This document shows, piece after piece, positions 18,082 through 26,778 of a stretch of 43,681 bases of DNA. The notes below the pieces were generated by a model. That model ran no database searches, was not told the origin of the DNA, and worked only from the letters and a program-made list of their open reading frames with translations. Source of the DNA: a candidate division Zixibacteria bacterium RBG_16_53_22 (GTDB lineage: Bacteria; Zixibacteria; MSB-5A5; UBA10806); NCBI GenBank assembly GCA_001775395.1, contig MEWP01000042.1, positions 1 through 43,681 on the forward strand, written 5' to 3'. The first letter of the stretch is position 1, and the number at the start of each line of letters is the position of its first letter. Position numbers and translations under genes: made by a program.

Positions 18082-18109
18082 CCGGGGGTTTAATAAATCC
18101 CCGGTTTTT
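18082..18109 (+). terminator. Intrinsic terminator of the dcw operon
   Basis: CCGGGG (18082-18087) pairs with CCCCGG (18099-18104). The stem extends to ten pairs through a G-T wobble and three A-T pairs, with a 3-base loop. Five T residues follow directly (18105-18109). It is the only plus-strand element after ftsZ with both a strong stem and a T-run. Confidence 0.8.
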
Positions 18110-18167
18110 GATAGTTCGCATCTTGTCGAGGATTTTCTCCGATTGCTGACCGGGTAGGAGCATAAAC

Positions 18168-18193
18168 AAAAAGCCGGGCTTGTGAAACCCGGC
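18168..18193 (-). terminator. Intrinsic terminator of the minus-strand KOW gene
   Basis: Read on the minus strand, GCCGGG (18193-18188) pairs with CCCGGC (18178-18173) around a 9-base loop, followed by five T residues (18172-18168). It lies 43 bases beyond the stop of the gene ending at 18236 and faces the ftsZ terminator. Confidence 0.75.
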
Positions 18194-18235
18194 CTTTAAG
18201 TCAACTGCAGGCGAAAAGACTGCAAGCTTTGAATA

Positions 18236-19366
18236 CTATTCCAACATCTCGACATTGGCCCTGGGTATGATCGACCGCTTGCCGTCCTCGAATTCCACCT
18301 CCAGCACCCTGGCTTTCGATTCGGATTCCAGAATCTGCAGTTGCGGCGGCAAATTGGTGACCTTCCCCAGCCGACCGAAATATGGCTGACGTATGACCCT
18401 TACCGGCGAGCCAATCGTCAGGCCGGGATTCTCCACTTCTTTTTCAAGTGCCTTACCGATATCGGCGATGGCCTCCATTTTAGGGACGACCACCTCGGGA
18501 CGAATAACGCCCGCCCGAATCTGGGTTGCGCCGTTTATGCAGGCCTCCTGGCCTTCGTGACGACGCAGCAGGTCGAATGTCTTTTGAGCCATCATAATCT
18601 CGCCGAAACCCTCGGTAACCACCAGGGTGACACCCTTGTCCTCGTTGCCCGTGATAGCAACTCCCAAATCATACCCCAGAAAATCGCGCAGGTCCTTGTC
18701 GTTGAATCCGCCGACTACTATTCCGACTGCGCCGACCTCAATCGCCTTGCGCAGTCCCTCGGCGGTTATCATGCATCCGCCCACCACGACGTGGCCTTTG
18801 CAGGAGGAATCGAACTCCTTTTCGGTGAGGATCTCATTGTTGCTCTTCGACAGCATCTTGATCGGGCCGTGTGTCTCGGGGCCAATCCCGAAGATACCCT
18901 GAACGAAACTGCCCCGGGTGGTGACCTCCACGCCCTCGGCCTCGAAAATCTGTGTCACCATGCCGTTGAGATATGCTTTGACCTCGATTGGAATGGGGGA
19001 GCCGCGCAGGAGCACCTGGCCGGTAATTGAGGAGACATTTTCGATTGTGCTGGAGATTTTGGCCTTGGCGGTCGAGGAAAACAACCCGAAAAACGATTTC
19101 GACCTGGCGATGACCTCGCCCTCCTCGACATGCTCCCCGACCTTCTTAATCATGGCCTCGGACACGTCCTGCGGCGGTATGCCCAGGATATTGGCTACGT
19201 TGACAGGTTCGACTACTCCGGGAAGCTCGGTGCGGGCGACCACTGTATCGGAGGTCACGCGATCGCCTTTTTTGACAACGACCTGGCCCTTAAGCGGCAG
19301 GATCCGCTTCTTTGCAATCGTCATCATTTCTGTGACTTTCAGGCCCGGAGTATATGCATGAGCCAT
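18236..19366 (-). CDS. Unrecognised multidomain protein with hybrid-motif and KOW-like domains
   Basis: 376 residues, no signal peptide or membrane helix, so cytoplasmic. I do not recognise a named family. Residues about 20-145 carry two 'V-x-x-GDxV' style segments ('VKKGDRVTSDTVVAR' at 31-45, 'GEHVEEGEVIAR' at 77-88) and 'KAYLNGMV', resembling the barrel-sandwich hybrid folds of biotinyl/lipoyl-like and RnfC-like domains. Residues 160-285 look alpha/beta ('KGHVVVGGCMITAEGLRKAI', 'GAVGIVVGGF'), with two cysteines at 189 and 198. Residues 319-376 look like a KOW/Tudor-type barrel ('GSPVRVIRQPYFGRLGKV', then 'VLEVEFEDGKR'), a fold often found in ribosome- or RNA-polymerase-binding proteins. ATG start with GAGGT upstream; monocistronic with its own promoter and terminator. 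Confidence 0.75.
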   Translation of the reverse strand: MAHAYTPGLKVTEMMTIAKKRILPLKGQVVVKKGDRVTSDTVVARTELPGVVEPVNVANILGIPPQDVSEAMIKKVGEHVEEGEVIARSKSFFGLFSSTAKAKISSTIENVSSITGQVLLRGSPIPIEVKAYLNGMVTQIFEAEGVEVTTRGSFVQGIFGIGPETHGPIKMLSKSNNEILTEKEFDSSCKGHVVVGGCMITAEGLRKAIEVGAVGIVVGGFNDKDLRDFLGYDLGVAITGNEDKGVTLVVTEGFGEIMMAQKTFDLLRRHEGQEACINGATQIRAGVIRPEVVVPKMEAIADIGKALEKEVENPGLTIGSPVRVIRQPYFGRLGKVTNLPPQLQILESESKARVLEVEFEDGKRSIIPRANVEMLE

Positions 19367-19425
19367 AGAGCTTACCTCGTTATTCTAAATCCTCGACCAT
19401 CGACATTTTCCCAAAATAGAAAAAC

Positions 19426-19454
19426 TATATAATAAAAGCCCATTTGGAACGCAA
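19426..19454 (-). promoter_or_regulatory. Probable promoter for the KOW-domain gene
   Basis: On the minus strand TTGCGT (19454-19449) is followed after 17 bases by TATATA (19431-19426). This gives a leader of about 50 bases before the ATG at 19366. It is a fair but not perfect sigma-70 match in an A/T-rich gap. Confidence 0.5.
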
Positions 19455-19497
19455 GCTCAATTAAGGCTGTCCCTTAGCTGTGCATACTCAAGAGCAT

Positions 19498-20208
19498 CTA
19501 CTCGGTATTCTTCCTATAAATGGCGATTATATTTCCCATGAGGCTTTGCAAGTCGAGCTTTTCAAACAGCCGCATTAATGCGAATGAAACCGTAAACATG
19601 ATCCGGTTTTGAGTGAGGACGTCCTCCACCATTATGATTTTTTCCGGATGAAGTTTGCCGATCTGTTTCTTAAAACAAGAGGGTCTGTTGAATTTATAAA
19701 AGGTCCGGAAAACGCCCGATGGGATATCATCAAATAGCCATCTTAACAGCCGTTTCTTTATCCCAAAAGGAATAAGCCGCGAGGCCGCGACCAGCGGATT
19801 GGCCTTGTTGGTGGTTTGCAGCAACAGCACACCCGAGGATTTCAGCACTCGGTCGATTTCGGCCAGCACCGTTCGCGGAGCCTTCAAATGCTCGAGAACA
19901 TATCGGCTTGTAATGAAATGGAAGCTTTCATCTTTGAAAGGCAAGCTCTCACCTTTAGCCAGGCAATAAGCCTCATCGGGTTGCAACGACAATCCCTTAG
20001 GCTTCTCGACATCTACTCCGACCGCCAGGTCAGCCCCCGGCTGCTCCCTGATCCAGATATTCGAACCAGCCCCGATATCGAGCCAGCTCGGGCATCTCCG
20101 AACGTTCTCGAGAACCAGATCGGTATAGATTTCCCAACTAAAACGGTATCCGGGACATGTCGATTTCAATCGGGCGCGCAGATTCTCGATCGATGATAAA
20201 TCGGTCAT
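19498..20208 (-). CDS. Class I SAM-dependent methyltransferase
   Basis: 236 residues of the Methyltransf_11 type. Motif I is 'WLDIGAGSNIW' (about 39-49), the ribose-binding acidic residue is in 'AVGVDVEKPKG', motif II in 'ESLPFKDESFHFITSRYVLEHL', and motif III in 'VLKSSGVLLLQTTN'. The C-terminal part is hydrophobic and basic ('FGIKKRLLRWLFDDIP'), as in small-molecule, lipid or sugar methyltransferases. The substrate cannot be told. The ATG at 20208 has an AGG just upstream. The gene stands alone, 131 bases from the KOW gene and divergent from the tRNA-tig operon. Confidence 0.8.
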   Translation of the reverse strand: MTDLSSIENLRARLKSTCPGYRFSWEIYTDLVLENVRRCPSWLDIGAGSNIWIREQPGADLAVGVDVEKPKGLSLQPDEAYCLAKGESLPFKDESFHFITSRYVLEHLKAPRTVLAEIDRVLKSSGVLLLQTTNKANPLVAASRLIPFGIKKRLLRWLFDDIPSGVFRTFYKFNRPSCFKKQIGKLHPEKIIMVEDVLTQNRIMFTVSFALMRLFEKLDLQSLMGNIIAIYRKNTE

Positions 20209-20320
20209 ATATTACCTGAACCGGGTCTTGGGGAACCGGGCCGTTCCCAAAATACTAAAAACGATGTATCCCGCCAGTAATATTTGCCGTATTAACGGGT
20301 TATAAGAGGATGTTTGGGGC

Positions 20321-20349
20321 TTGACGAATATTGCTTTTGTGGGTATTAT
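20321..20349 (+). promoter_or_regulatory. Promoter for tRNA-Leu and probably tig-clpP-clpX
   Basis: TTGACG (20321-20326), a 17-base spacer and TATTAT (20344-20349): both hexamers match the consensus at five positions. Transcription should start about 20356, a few bases before the tRNA 5' end. No separate promoter is visible in the 37 bases between the tRNA and tig. Confidence 0.75.
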
Positions 20350-20360
20350 GCAATTCTGAA

Positions 20361-20442
20361 GCGAAAGTGGCGGAACTGGCAGACGCGCTGGACTTAGGAT
20401 CCAGTCCCGCGAGGGGTGAGGGTTCAAATCCCTCCTTTCGCA
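20361..20442 (+). tRNA. tRNA-Leu (anticodon UAG)
   Basis: The acceptor stem GCGAAAG (20361-20367) pairs with CTTTCGC (20435-20441), with discriminator A at 20442. The anticodon stem CTGGA/TCCAG encloses the loop CTTAGGA, giving anticodon TAG at 20395-20397, which reads CUN leucine codons. A long variable arm (about TCCCGCGAGGGG) marks it as class II, and the T arm GAGGG-TTCAAAT-CCCTC is perfect. The 82-base gene does not encode CCA, so CCA must be added enzymatically. Confidence 0.96.
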
Positions 20443-20479
20443 TTGTATTAATAATGGCAATATTAGATTGGAAAACCAA

Positions 20480-21811
20480 ATGAGCCCAACCGACGAATCG
20501 GATAATATCGATAACACCTCGGATACCGAGACCGCCGATGCCGACCTGGAGGGGATGAAGGTTAATTTGCGCGACGGCCAGGCCTGGGCCCGCTTCCTCG
20601 AAATCGAGCTCCCCGCGGAGAATGTAAACTCCCTATTTGCCTCGACGTTCGAGGATTATCGCAGAAAGGCCAAAGTCCCCGGTTTCAGACCGGGTAAGAC
20701 CCCCGCCGGAATAATAAGACAGCGCTACGGGTCCGATATCAGGCAGGACGTGTTTGAAACGCTCGTTCCCCGGGCATACGAGAAAGCTCTTATTCAAATG
20801 AATCTGGTTCCACTCAATCCGCCCAAGCTCTCCGATGTCCAATTCGAGGAAGGCCGGCCGCTCAAATTCAAAGCCGAATTCGAGGTTCGCCCGGTCGTAA
20901 CGCTGAACAAATATACCGGTTTCAGGGTGGAAAAGAGCATACCACAGATCGGCGAAAAAGAAGTCGACGATTCCTTAAACTACCTCCGCGAACGCCTGGC
21001 CGAGTATCACCCGGTGCAGCGGCCGACCGAAAACGGCGACATGGTGATAGTCGACATGTTTAAGAAGCACGACAAATTCGGGCGACTTAAAGAGGACAAA
21101 CTCGAGAATGTCGAGATCAATCTCGGAAGCAAGGGCCTCCTGGAGGAATTTCAGCGTGGCATCCCGGGAATGAGGATTGGCGAGATGAAAGATATCTCGG
21201 TTAAATACCCGCCCGATTATTACGACACCAATCTCGCCGGTGACCAGATACTCTACATGGTCATCGTCAAGGAAATAAAGAAGAAGGTCCTGCCGGAACT
21301 TAACGACGAGTTTGCCACCAAGGTCTCCAGATCGCAGAATCTGGCAGAGCTGCGGGATAAAATGCGCGAAAGCCTGAAGCGCCAGGCGCAGGAAGACGCC
21401 ACCAAGCAGATGCGAAACGAAATCATCAAGCGGATTATTGACAGCAATCCTCTCGATGCCCCCATTTCGCTGTTGGACAACTACCTCGATGGCATCGTCG
21501 AGGATTATAAGCAGCGCGGCGCCGCGGTCGACGAACCGGCTATTCGCAGTGAATACCGCTCCCTTGGCGAAAATCTCATCAGATGGGGTTATCTCTATTA
21601 CGAAATCGCCAGGAAGGAGAATATCAAGATCGACGCTGACGATCGCAAGAAGTGGGTCGAGAATTTCGCCAGGACTTATAACATGACCGAGGAGGAGGCC
21701 CGCGAGCGGCTGGGCCGCGCCAGGAAGCTCGAGGATATCGATGACTCGATTCTCGAATCGAAGGTTTTGCAGTTCATTATTGATAAATCGGAGATTTTAA
21801 CATCTCAATAG
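20480..21811 (+). CDS. tig: Trigger factor, ribosome-associated chaperone and prolyl isomerase
   Basis: Trigger factor binds near the ribosomal exit tunnel and shields nascent chains. The ribosome-binding signature 'GFRPGKTP' is at residues 68-75; an FKBP-like prolyl isomerase domain follows (with '[11 protein letters not shown]' and '[17 protein letters not shown]'), then a helical C-terminal substrate cradle. I chose the ATG at 20480 (GGA seven bases upstream) over a TTG at 20468. An acidic N-terminal tail of about 24 residues, rich in D, E, S and T, precedes the usual start of the family. Adjacent clpP and clpX complete the common tig-clpP-clpX order. Confidence 0.95.
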   Translation: MSPTDESDNIDNTSDTETADADLEGMKVNLRDGQAWARFLEIELPAENVNSLFASTFEDYRRKAKVPGFRPGKTPAGIIRQRYGSDIRQDVFETLVPRAYEKALIQMNLVPLNPPKLSDVQFEEGRPLKFKAEFEVRPVVTLNKYTGFRVEKSIPQIGEKEVDDSLNYLRERLAEYHPVQRPTENGDMVIVDMFKKHDKFGRLKEDKLENVEINLGSKGLLEEFQRGIPGMRIGEMKDISVKYPPDYYDTNLAGDQILYMVIVKEIKKKVLPELNDEFATKVSRSQNLAELRDKMRESLKRQAQEDATKQMRNEIIKRIIDSNPLDAPISLLDNYLDGIVEDYKQRGAAVDEPAIRSEYRSLGENLIRWGYLYYEIARKENIKIDADDRKKWVENFARTYNMTEEEARERLGRARKLEDIDDSILESKVLQFIIDKSEILTSQ

Positions 21812-21824
21812 ATGGGAGCTTGAA

Positions 21825-22412
21825 ATGACACTCATTCCAATGGTCATCGAAACCACCGGCCGCGGAGAAAGAGCCTATGATATCTACTCGCGGCTCTTGA
21901 AGGATAGGATAGTCTTCGTCGGCACGCCGGTCGACGACTCTATCGCCAACCTTATCATAGCCCAGCTCCTCTTCCTCGAGGCCGAGGATCCCGATAAGGA
22001 TATATTCCTCTATATCAATTCCCCCGGGGGCTCGGTCACGGCCGGGCTGGCCATCTACGATACCATGCAGTATATCAAGCCCGACGTCAATACTACTTGT
22101 GTCGGTATGGCTGCCTCGATGGGAGCGGTGCTACTGGCTGCCGGACAGAAGGGGAAGAGGGCCGCGCTTAAGAATTCCAAGATCATGATTCACCAGCCCT
22201 GGGGGGGAATCCAGGGGCCCGCGACCGATATTGAAATCCACGCCAAGGAGATCATCAGGACCAAGAAGCAGATGAATGAGATCCTGGCCAAGCACACCGG
22301 CCAGCCAATCGAGAGGATCGAGGCTGACACCGACCGTGATTATTTCATGACCGCCGATGAGGCCAAGGCTTATGGTCTGGTCGACGAGGTCTACGAGAGG
22401 AAGATCAGGTAG
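21825..22412 (+). CDS. clpP: ATP-dependent Clp protease proteolytic subunit
   Basis: Serine protease that forms the double-heptamer chamber degrading substrates unfolded by ClpX. The triad is S98 ('[11 protein letters not shown]'), H123 ('MIHQPWGG') and D172 ('DTDRDYFM'); '[20 protein letters not shown]' is also diagnostic. At 195 residues it is of typical size, with a short N-terminal propeptide-like segment before '[10 protein letters not shown]'. GGGAG lies six bases before the ATG. It begins 13 bases after tig and ends four bases before clpX. Confidence 0.98.
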   Translation: MTLIPMVIETTGRGERAYDIYSRLLKDRIVFVGTPVDDSIANLIIAQLLFLEAEDPDKDIFLYINSPGGSVTAGLAIYDTMQYIKPDVNTTCVGMAASMGAVLLAAGQKGKRAALKNSKIMIHQPWGGIQGPATDIEIHAKEIIRTKKQMNEILAKHTGQPIERIEADTDRDYFMTADEAKAYGLVDEVYERKIR

Positions 22413-22416
22413 GTCA

Positions 22417-23682
22417 ATGTCGCCCAAGGGCAGAAAAGACGGCGAAGTAGAGAATGAAAAACGATGCGGATTCTGCGGGCGACCCGCCTCGCAGGCTCTG
22501 CGTATTTTTACCGGGGGCGGCGTTCTCATCTGCGAGGACTGCGTCAGAGTCTGCTACGAGGCGCTGGAGGTCGAAAAAAGCCGGCCGCCTGAATTTGATT
22601 TCGAACTCCCCAGGCCATCCGAAATAAAATCGTTCCTCGATAAGTACGTCATCGGACAAGAACAGGCCAAGAAAGTGGTCTCGGTTGCCGTTTATAACCA
22701 TTATAAGCGCATCTTCAAGCAGGATACCGGCCAATACGACGATGTCGAGCTTGAGAAATCGAACATTCTCTTGATCGGGCCGACCGGCACAGGCAAGACT
22801 CTTATCGCCCAGACGCTGGCCAAGCTCCTGCATGTGCCATTCACAATTGCCGATGCCACCGTTCTGACCGAGGCCGGTTATGTCGGCGAGGATGTCGAGA
22901 ACATCCTGGTGCGTCTGTTGCAGGCCGCCGACTATAATGTCGCCGCTTGCCAGAGAGGAATCGTTTATATCGATGAGATCGACAAGATCGCCCGGAAATC
23001 GGCCAACCCCTCCATCACCCGCGACGTCTCCGGTGAAGGTGTACAGCAAGGCCTTTTGAAGATCCTCGAGGGCACCATCTCGGCCGTTCCGCCGAAAGGC
23101 GGCAGGAAGCATCCCGAACAGGCCTTGATCAACATCGACACGCGCAATATCCTCTTCATCTGTGGCGGGGCCTTCGACGGGCTTGAAAAAATCATCGCCC
23201 GGCGCGTTGGACGCAAAGTGGTCGGCTTCAAGACCGAAAGTTATCCCCTCGGGCAGGGCATTGGCGAACTCATGGCGCACGCCGAAGACGAGGATTTCCT
23301 GGAATACGGCCTCATCCCCGAGATCATCGGCCGCCTGCCGGTTGTCTGCGCCCTGCACGACCTCGATAAGAACGCCCTCATCCGCATCCTGACCGAGCCT
23401 AAAAACGCCCTTATCAAGCAGTATCAGAAATATCTCGAGCTCGAGGACGTGGCCCTCGAGTTCGAGCCGGAGGCCCTCGATACCATTGTCGATATGGCCA
23501 TGAAGCGCAAGACCGGGGCCCGCGCTTTGCGCTCGATTCTGGAATCGGCCATGATGGAGATAATGTACGATGTGCCGTCGCTCGATGACGTCGCCGGCTG
23601 CGTCATTACCAAAGGGGTAATCGAGGGTAAATCCAGGCCGATTTTCTCATATAAGGGACGACGACGGAAAAGCGCAGGCTGA
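22417..23682 (+). CDS. clpX: ClpX AAA+ unfoldase of ClpXP
   Basis: 421 residues. The N-terminal zinc-binding domain has the cysteine pairs 'RCGFCG' and 'ICEDCV'. The AAA+ module shows Walker A 'GPTGTGKT', Walker B '[10 protein letters not shown]' and sensor motifs '[12 protein letters not shown]' and 'KTGARALR'. The ClpP-docking loop reads 'KVVGFKTE', a variant of the I-G-F loop. I chose the ATG at 22417, with AGGT just upstream and four bases after clpP; a longer in-frame start at 22357 would be inside clpP. It unfolds tagged substrates such as ssrA-tagged proteins and feeds them to ClpP. Confidence 0.97.
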   Translation: MSPKGRKDGEVENEKRCGFCGRPASQALRIFTGGGVLICEDCVRVCYEALEVEKSRPPEFDFELPRPSEIKSFLDKYVIGQEQAKKVVSVAVYNHYKRIFKQDTGQYDDVELEKSNILLIGPTGTGKTLIAQTLAKLLHVPFTIADATVLTEAGYVGEDVENILVRLLQAADYNVAACQRGIVYIDEIDKIARKSANPSITRDVSGEGVQQGLLKILEGTISAVPPKGGRKHPEQALINIDTRNILFICGGAFDGLEKIIARRVGRKVVGFKTESYPLGQGIGELMAHAEDEDFLEYGLIPEIIGRLPVVCALHDLDKNALIRILTEPKNALIKQYQKYLELEDVALEFEPEALDTIVDMAMKRKTGARALRSILESAMMEIMYDVPSLDDVAGCVITKGVIEGKSRPIFSYKGRRRKSAG

Positions 23683-23711
23683 ATCAAGCTATCCAACCAA
23701 AAAGCTCACTC

Positions 23712-23732
23712 CGCCTCTTGCGGCGTTTTTTT
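23712..23732 (+). terminator. Weak intrinsic terminator after clpX
   Basis: CGCC (23712-23715) pairs with GGCG (23722-23725), followed directly by seven T residues. The stem is short, but the T-run is good and the position, 30 bases after the clpX stop, fits the end of the tig-clpP-clpX operon. Confidence 0.55.
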
Positions 23733-23733
23733 A

Positions 23734-23762
23734 TTGCATTTTTGATTTGCCGGTCCGATAAT
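23734..23762 (+). promoter_or_regulatory. Promoter of the secreted-protein gene
   Basis: TTGCAT (23734-23739), a 17-base spacer and GATAAT (23757-23762). The leader would be about 70 bases, ending in a strong AAAGGAGAGGGAAG ribosome-binding site before the ATG at 23839. It directly follows the clpX terminator. Confidence 0.6.
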
Positions 23763-23838
23763 AATTAATAGTCGGACATCGTGCTCTTGCACCAGATAGA
23801 TTAGTTAAACATAAAACTATTAAAGGAGAGGGAAGCTC

Positions 23839-26046
23839 ATGTGCAATCGCTTTAGAGTTTTATCACTGGGGGTTGTTGTATCATTGTTGCTTTGTGGTGT
23901 AGCTCTTGCCGGGAATTACTCCGGCAGCGCCGCTGCATCAGGGAATTTTGAACAATTTCCGATTCTGCCTCTGGATAGCGGCGGACCGGACGCCTATGGG
24001 TATTATTTCATTGACTCCGGTGACAGCGCCTTTAACGCGCCGGAGTACAACTGGATCGAAATTTCAGGATACGGAACCGCCATTCCATTTGTAGCAGACG
24101 ACGAGAACCTGGGGCCGTTTTGGATCGGCTTCACTTTCAATTTCTATGGAGTCGATTTCCTGACTTTCAGAGCCTGCACCAATGGATGGGCCAGTTTTTC
24201 ATCGACTGGCAACAGCTGGACAAATGCAGCCATTCCAACCGCCACGGAGCCGAACAACCTTTTGGCGGTTTTCTGGGATGATTTGGATTTCGCGCTTGGC
24301 GGAGATGCCTTCTATTATTCAAACAATGTGGATACGTTGATAATCGAGTGGCAAGATGTCCCCTTTCATATAGGTGGCGGCATTGCATCTTGCGAGGCCA
24401 TTATCACGGCCGATGGTAATATCCTCTTTCAATACGACACGATTACCGGCGCCAATGATTCGCATACTATCGGGATCGAAAACCAGCCGGGAACGATCGG
24501 CCTGCAATATATTTACAATACCGCGCGCGATGAATCCGGGCAGGCGATTCTGTTTACCCGCACCGCGCCCGATTACGGCATCAAGAATGTTCTGGTTCTC
24601 GCCGCCGACGAGGCTTCCGAATATATCGCCTCCCTGACCCCATACGCCGACATCGGCACCGTCGATTATTTCGACGGCAGGACCGGAACTCCCACCCTGG
24701 GAAACCTGCAAAGTTATGACTGCGTGGTCGTCTGGACCAACTACCGTTTTCAGGATTCCATTGCCACCGGAAATGTCCTGGCCGACTATCTCGATGCCGG
24801 CGGCGGCGTCGTATTGCAGGATTTTTGCTTTTTTAGAGGATACGGCCTGGCCGGACGAATTATGTCGCAATACTCCCCATATCAAAAGGGAACGTCATTC
24901 CAGCCTCGAACGCTGGGAACCAACGATACCGGCCATCCTCTGATGGCGGGAGTCACCGCCCTTGTCGATTCGTATGCCGTTAATGTCACCCTTATCAATT
25001 CCCCCATCCTGGTTGCGTCCTACGGCGATGGCACACCGCTCGTGGCATATAATCCGGCCAATAAGCTGGTCGCGATTAACGCCTATTATGGGAATAATCA
25101 GCAAAACGGCGGCAATTTCATGGAGCTTTCACATAATGCCATCATTTTCGCGACCAACAGGCCGACCGACATACTATTCATTATCTCTGACGCCGAAGGC
25201 TCATCCGAGGCTCAAAGAGACCTTCTCGAATACTGGGATATTCAGGGAATCGATGTCTATAACGGCCGCATCGGCACTCCCTCACTAACTTTCCTGCAGC
25301 AATACGATGCCGCCGTTGTCTGGTCGAATTATGCCTTTAGCGATCCCACGATGATGGGTAACCGGCTGGCCGATTACCTCGATAGCGGAGGAGGTGTGGT
25401 TTTACTCCAATTCTGCTTTGCCATTAATTGGGAATTGCAGGGCCGAATCATGAGCAGCTACTGCCCGTATGCGGCCGGCGCCAACCGCCATGCGACAAGA
25501 ATCATGGGATGGTATATGCCCGGCCATTTCCTGATGACCGGCGTAAATGCTATCAGCGACTATTTCACCGCCAACGTTACGATTCAAAATGGCGGAGTCA
25601 CCGTGGCCTCTTGGGATGACAGCTCGCCATTTGTGGCCTACAATCCGAATAATCATATGGTGGCGATAAATGGCTACATAGGCGGCGCTCAGCAATTTAC
25701 GGGCGATATGATGATCCTGGTGCATAATGCCATCAATTACTCCAGAGGCACTACCGGCGTTGATGACGATGATATCCTGCCAGGCAAGTTCGAACTCGCT
25801 CAGAATTACCCCAATCCGTTCAATCCGACCACTACGATCGCGTTCGATATTCCGCGCGCTTCTCGTGTAACGCTCGAGATCTTCAATGTCCTTGGCCAGA
25901 GGGTGACTGTCCTGAATGACGGTGAGCTTGAGGCCGGACATCACACAATTTCGTTCGATGCGTCCGAGTTGGGGTCGGGAGTCTATTTCTACAGGCTTAC
26001 GGCCGGCGAGAATGCCCGCACCAAGAAGATGGTTATATTAAAGTGA
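23839..26046 (+). CDS. Secreted protein with duplicated GATase-like domains and type IX-like sorting tail
   Basis: 735 residues with a signal peptide (1-24, cut after ALA). Residues about 50-240 form a beta-rich domain ('WIGFTFNFYGVDF', 'NNLLAVFWDDLD') resembling the nidogen-like (NIDO) domains of surface proteins. Two copies of a domain of about 190 residues follow (249-440 and 444-635), each with an 'ADYLDxGGGVVL' elbow, a 'RIMSxYxPY' segment and a 'VAYNPxNxxVAIN' segment; the fold looks like class I glutamine-amidotransferase/ThuA but lacks an obvious Cys-His pair. The last 85 residues, with 'NYPNPFNPTTTI' and 'GVYFYRLTAGE', are a sorting/anchoring domain typical of FCB bacteria. No catalytic role can be assigned; extracellular binding or adhesion is likely. 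Single gene with own promoter and terminator. Confidence 0.85.
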   Translation: MCNRFRVLSLGVVVSLLLCGVALAGNYSGSAAASGNFEQFPILPLDSGGPDAYGYYFIDSGDSAFNAPEYNWIEISGYGTAIPFVADDENLGPFWIGFTFNFYGVDFLTFRACTNGWASFSSTGNSWTNAAIPTATEPNNLLAVFWDDLDFALGGDAFYYSNNVDTLIIEWQDVPFHIGGGIASCEAIITADGNILFQYDTITGANDSHTIGIENQPGTIGLQYIYNTARDESGQAILFTRTAPDYGIKNVLVLAADEASEYIASLTPYADIGTVDYFDGRTGTPTLGNLQSYDCVVVWTNYRFQDSIATGNVLADYLDAGGGVVLQDFCFFRGYGLAGRIMSQYSPYQKGTSFQPRTLGTNDTGHPLMAGVTALVDSYAVNVTLINSPILVASYGDGTPLVAYNPANKLVAINAYYGNNQQNGGNFMELSHNAIIFATNRPTDILFIISDAEGSSEAQRDLLEYWDIQGIDVYNGRIGTPSLTFLQQYDAAVVWSNYAFSDPTMMGNRLADYLDSGGGVVLLQFCFAINWELQGRIMSSYCPYAAGANRHATRIMGWYMPGHFLMTGVNAISDYFTANVTIQNGGVTVASWDDSSPFVAYNPNNHMVAINGYIGGAQQFTGDMMILVHNAINYSRGTTGVDDDDILPGKFELAQNYPNPFNPTTTIAFDIPRASRVTLEIFNVLGQRVTVLNDGELEAGHHTISFDASELGSGVYFYRLTAGENARTKKMVILK

Positions 26047-26062
26047 TTTCTTGTGATTGCTT

Positions 26063-26100
26063 GCCCCCGACGGTTTTGTTCGTCGGGGGCATTTTATTTT
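26063..26100 (+). terminator. Strong intrinsic terminator after the secreted protein
   Basis: GCCCCCGACG (26063-26072) pairs perfectly with CGTCGGGGGC (26081-26090) around an 8-base loop; ATTTTATTTT follows. It isolates the secreted-protein gene from engB. Confidence 0.9.
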
Positions 26101-26121
26101 CAATCTGATTTTCCAGAATCC

Positions 26122-26150
26122 TTGCACTGGGCGGTTTCGAGCCTTATAAT
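26122..26150 (+). promoter_or_regulatory. Promoter of engB-purA, close enough to give a near-leaderless mRNA
   Basis: TTGCAC (26122-26127), a 17-base spacer and a consensus TATAAT (26145-26150). The -10 ends only ten bases before the engB ATG at 26161, so transcription should start within a few bases of the start codon. No ribosome-binding site is visible. Confidence 0.7.
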
Positions 26151-26160
26151 TGTCCCCGGT

Positions 26161-26778
26161 ATGAAATACAATCAAGCCAGGTTCATAGGTTCCTTTCCCG
26201 ACTGGCGGCAGGCGCCCCGCGCCGGTCTCCCCGAAATAGCGATCGGCGGACGTTCCAATGTCGGAAAATCCTCGCTGATCAACTCCCTTCTGCGGCGCAG
26301 AAAACTGGCCCAGATTTCGAAAACGCCCGGCAAGACCAGGCTTCTAAACTATTACGAGATCCTCGACGAGAGAGGCAGGGAGGCTCTTAATTTTGTCGAT
26401 CTGCCCGGTTATGGTTACGCCAGGGTATCGTCAGAGATAAGAGGAAGCTGGAAGCAGCTCGTCGAGGAATATATCGAGAATTCCAGCAAGCTGCGCGGTT
26501 TCGTCCTCCTGGTGGATTCGCGCCGCGGCGTTGAAGATGAGGAAATACAATTGATCGAATACCTTCTCTCGAAAAGGCGACCGATCCTGCCTGTCCTGAC
26601 CAAAGCCGACAAGCTGACCCGGCAGGCGGAGATCGGTATAGTCAGGCAAACGGGTGAAGCGCTAAAACCGTTTGGGCAGGGTATTTGTGCGCCAGTTTTG
26701 CATTCCTCAGTTAAGGGGAGCGGAAACGATCTCATCTGGCGTTGGATCGATGAAAGGATACGTGATGCGGCCAAATAG
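26161..26778 (+). CDS. engB: Ribosome-biogenesis GTPase EngB/YsxC
   Basis: 205-residue TRAFAC GTPase required for large-subunit assembly. It shows G1 'GRSNVGKSS' (30-38), the G2-region 'TPGKTR' (55-60), G3 'DLPGYG' (80-85) and G4 'TKAD' (147-150). I chose the ATG at 26161, which gives the usual family N-terminus ('ARFIGSFPDW... LPEIAIGGRSN'); an upstream in-frame start at 26053 would run through the terminator and promoter. No Shine-Dalgarno sequence precedes it, consistent with a leaderless transcript. Its 3' end overlaps purA by 14 bases. Confidence 0.93.
   Translation: MKYNQARFIGSFPDWRQAPRAGLPEIAIGGRSNVGKSSLINSLLRRRKLAQISKTPGKTRLLNYYEILDERGREALNFVDLPGYGYARVSSEIRGSWKQLVEEYIENSSKLRGFVLLVDSRRGVEDEEIQLIEYLLSKRRPILPVLTKADKLTRQAEIGIVRQTGEALKPFGQGICAPVLHSSVKGSGNDLIWRWIDERIRDAAK

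Noticed and set aside
19455-19497. TAAGG/CCTTA stem after the methyltransferase as a terminator
   Set aside because: Short stem and no T-run on the minus strand.
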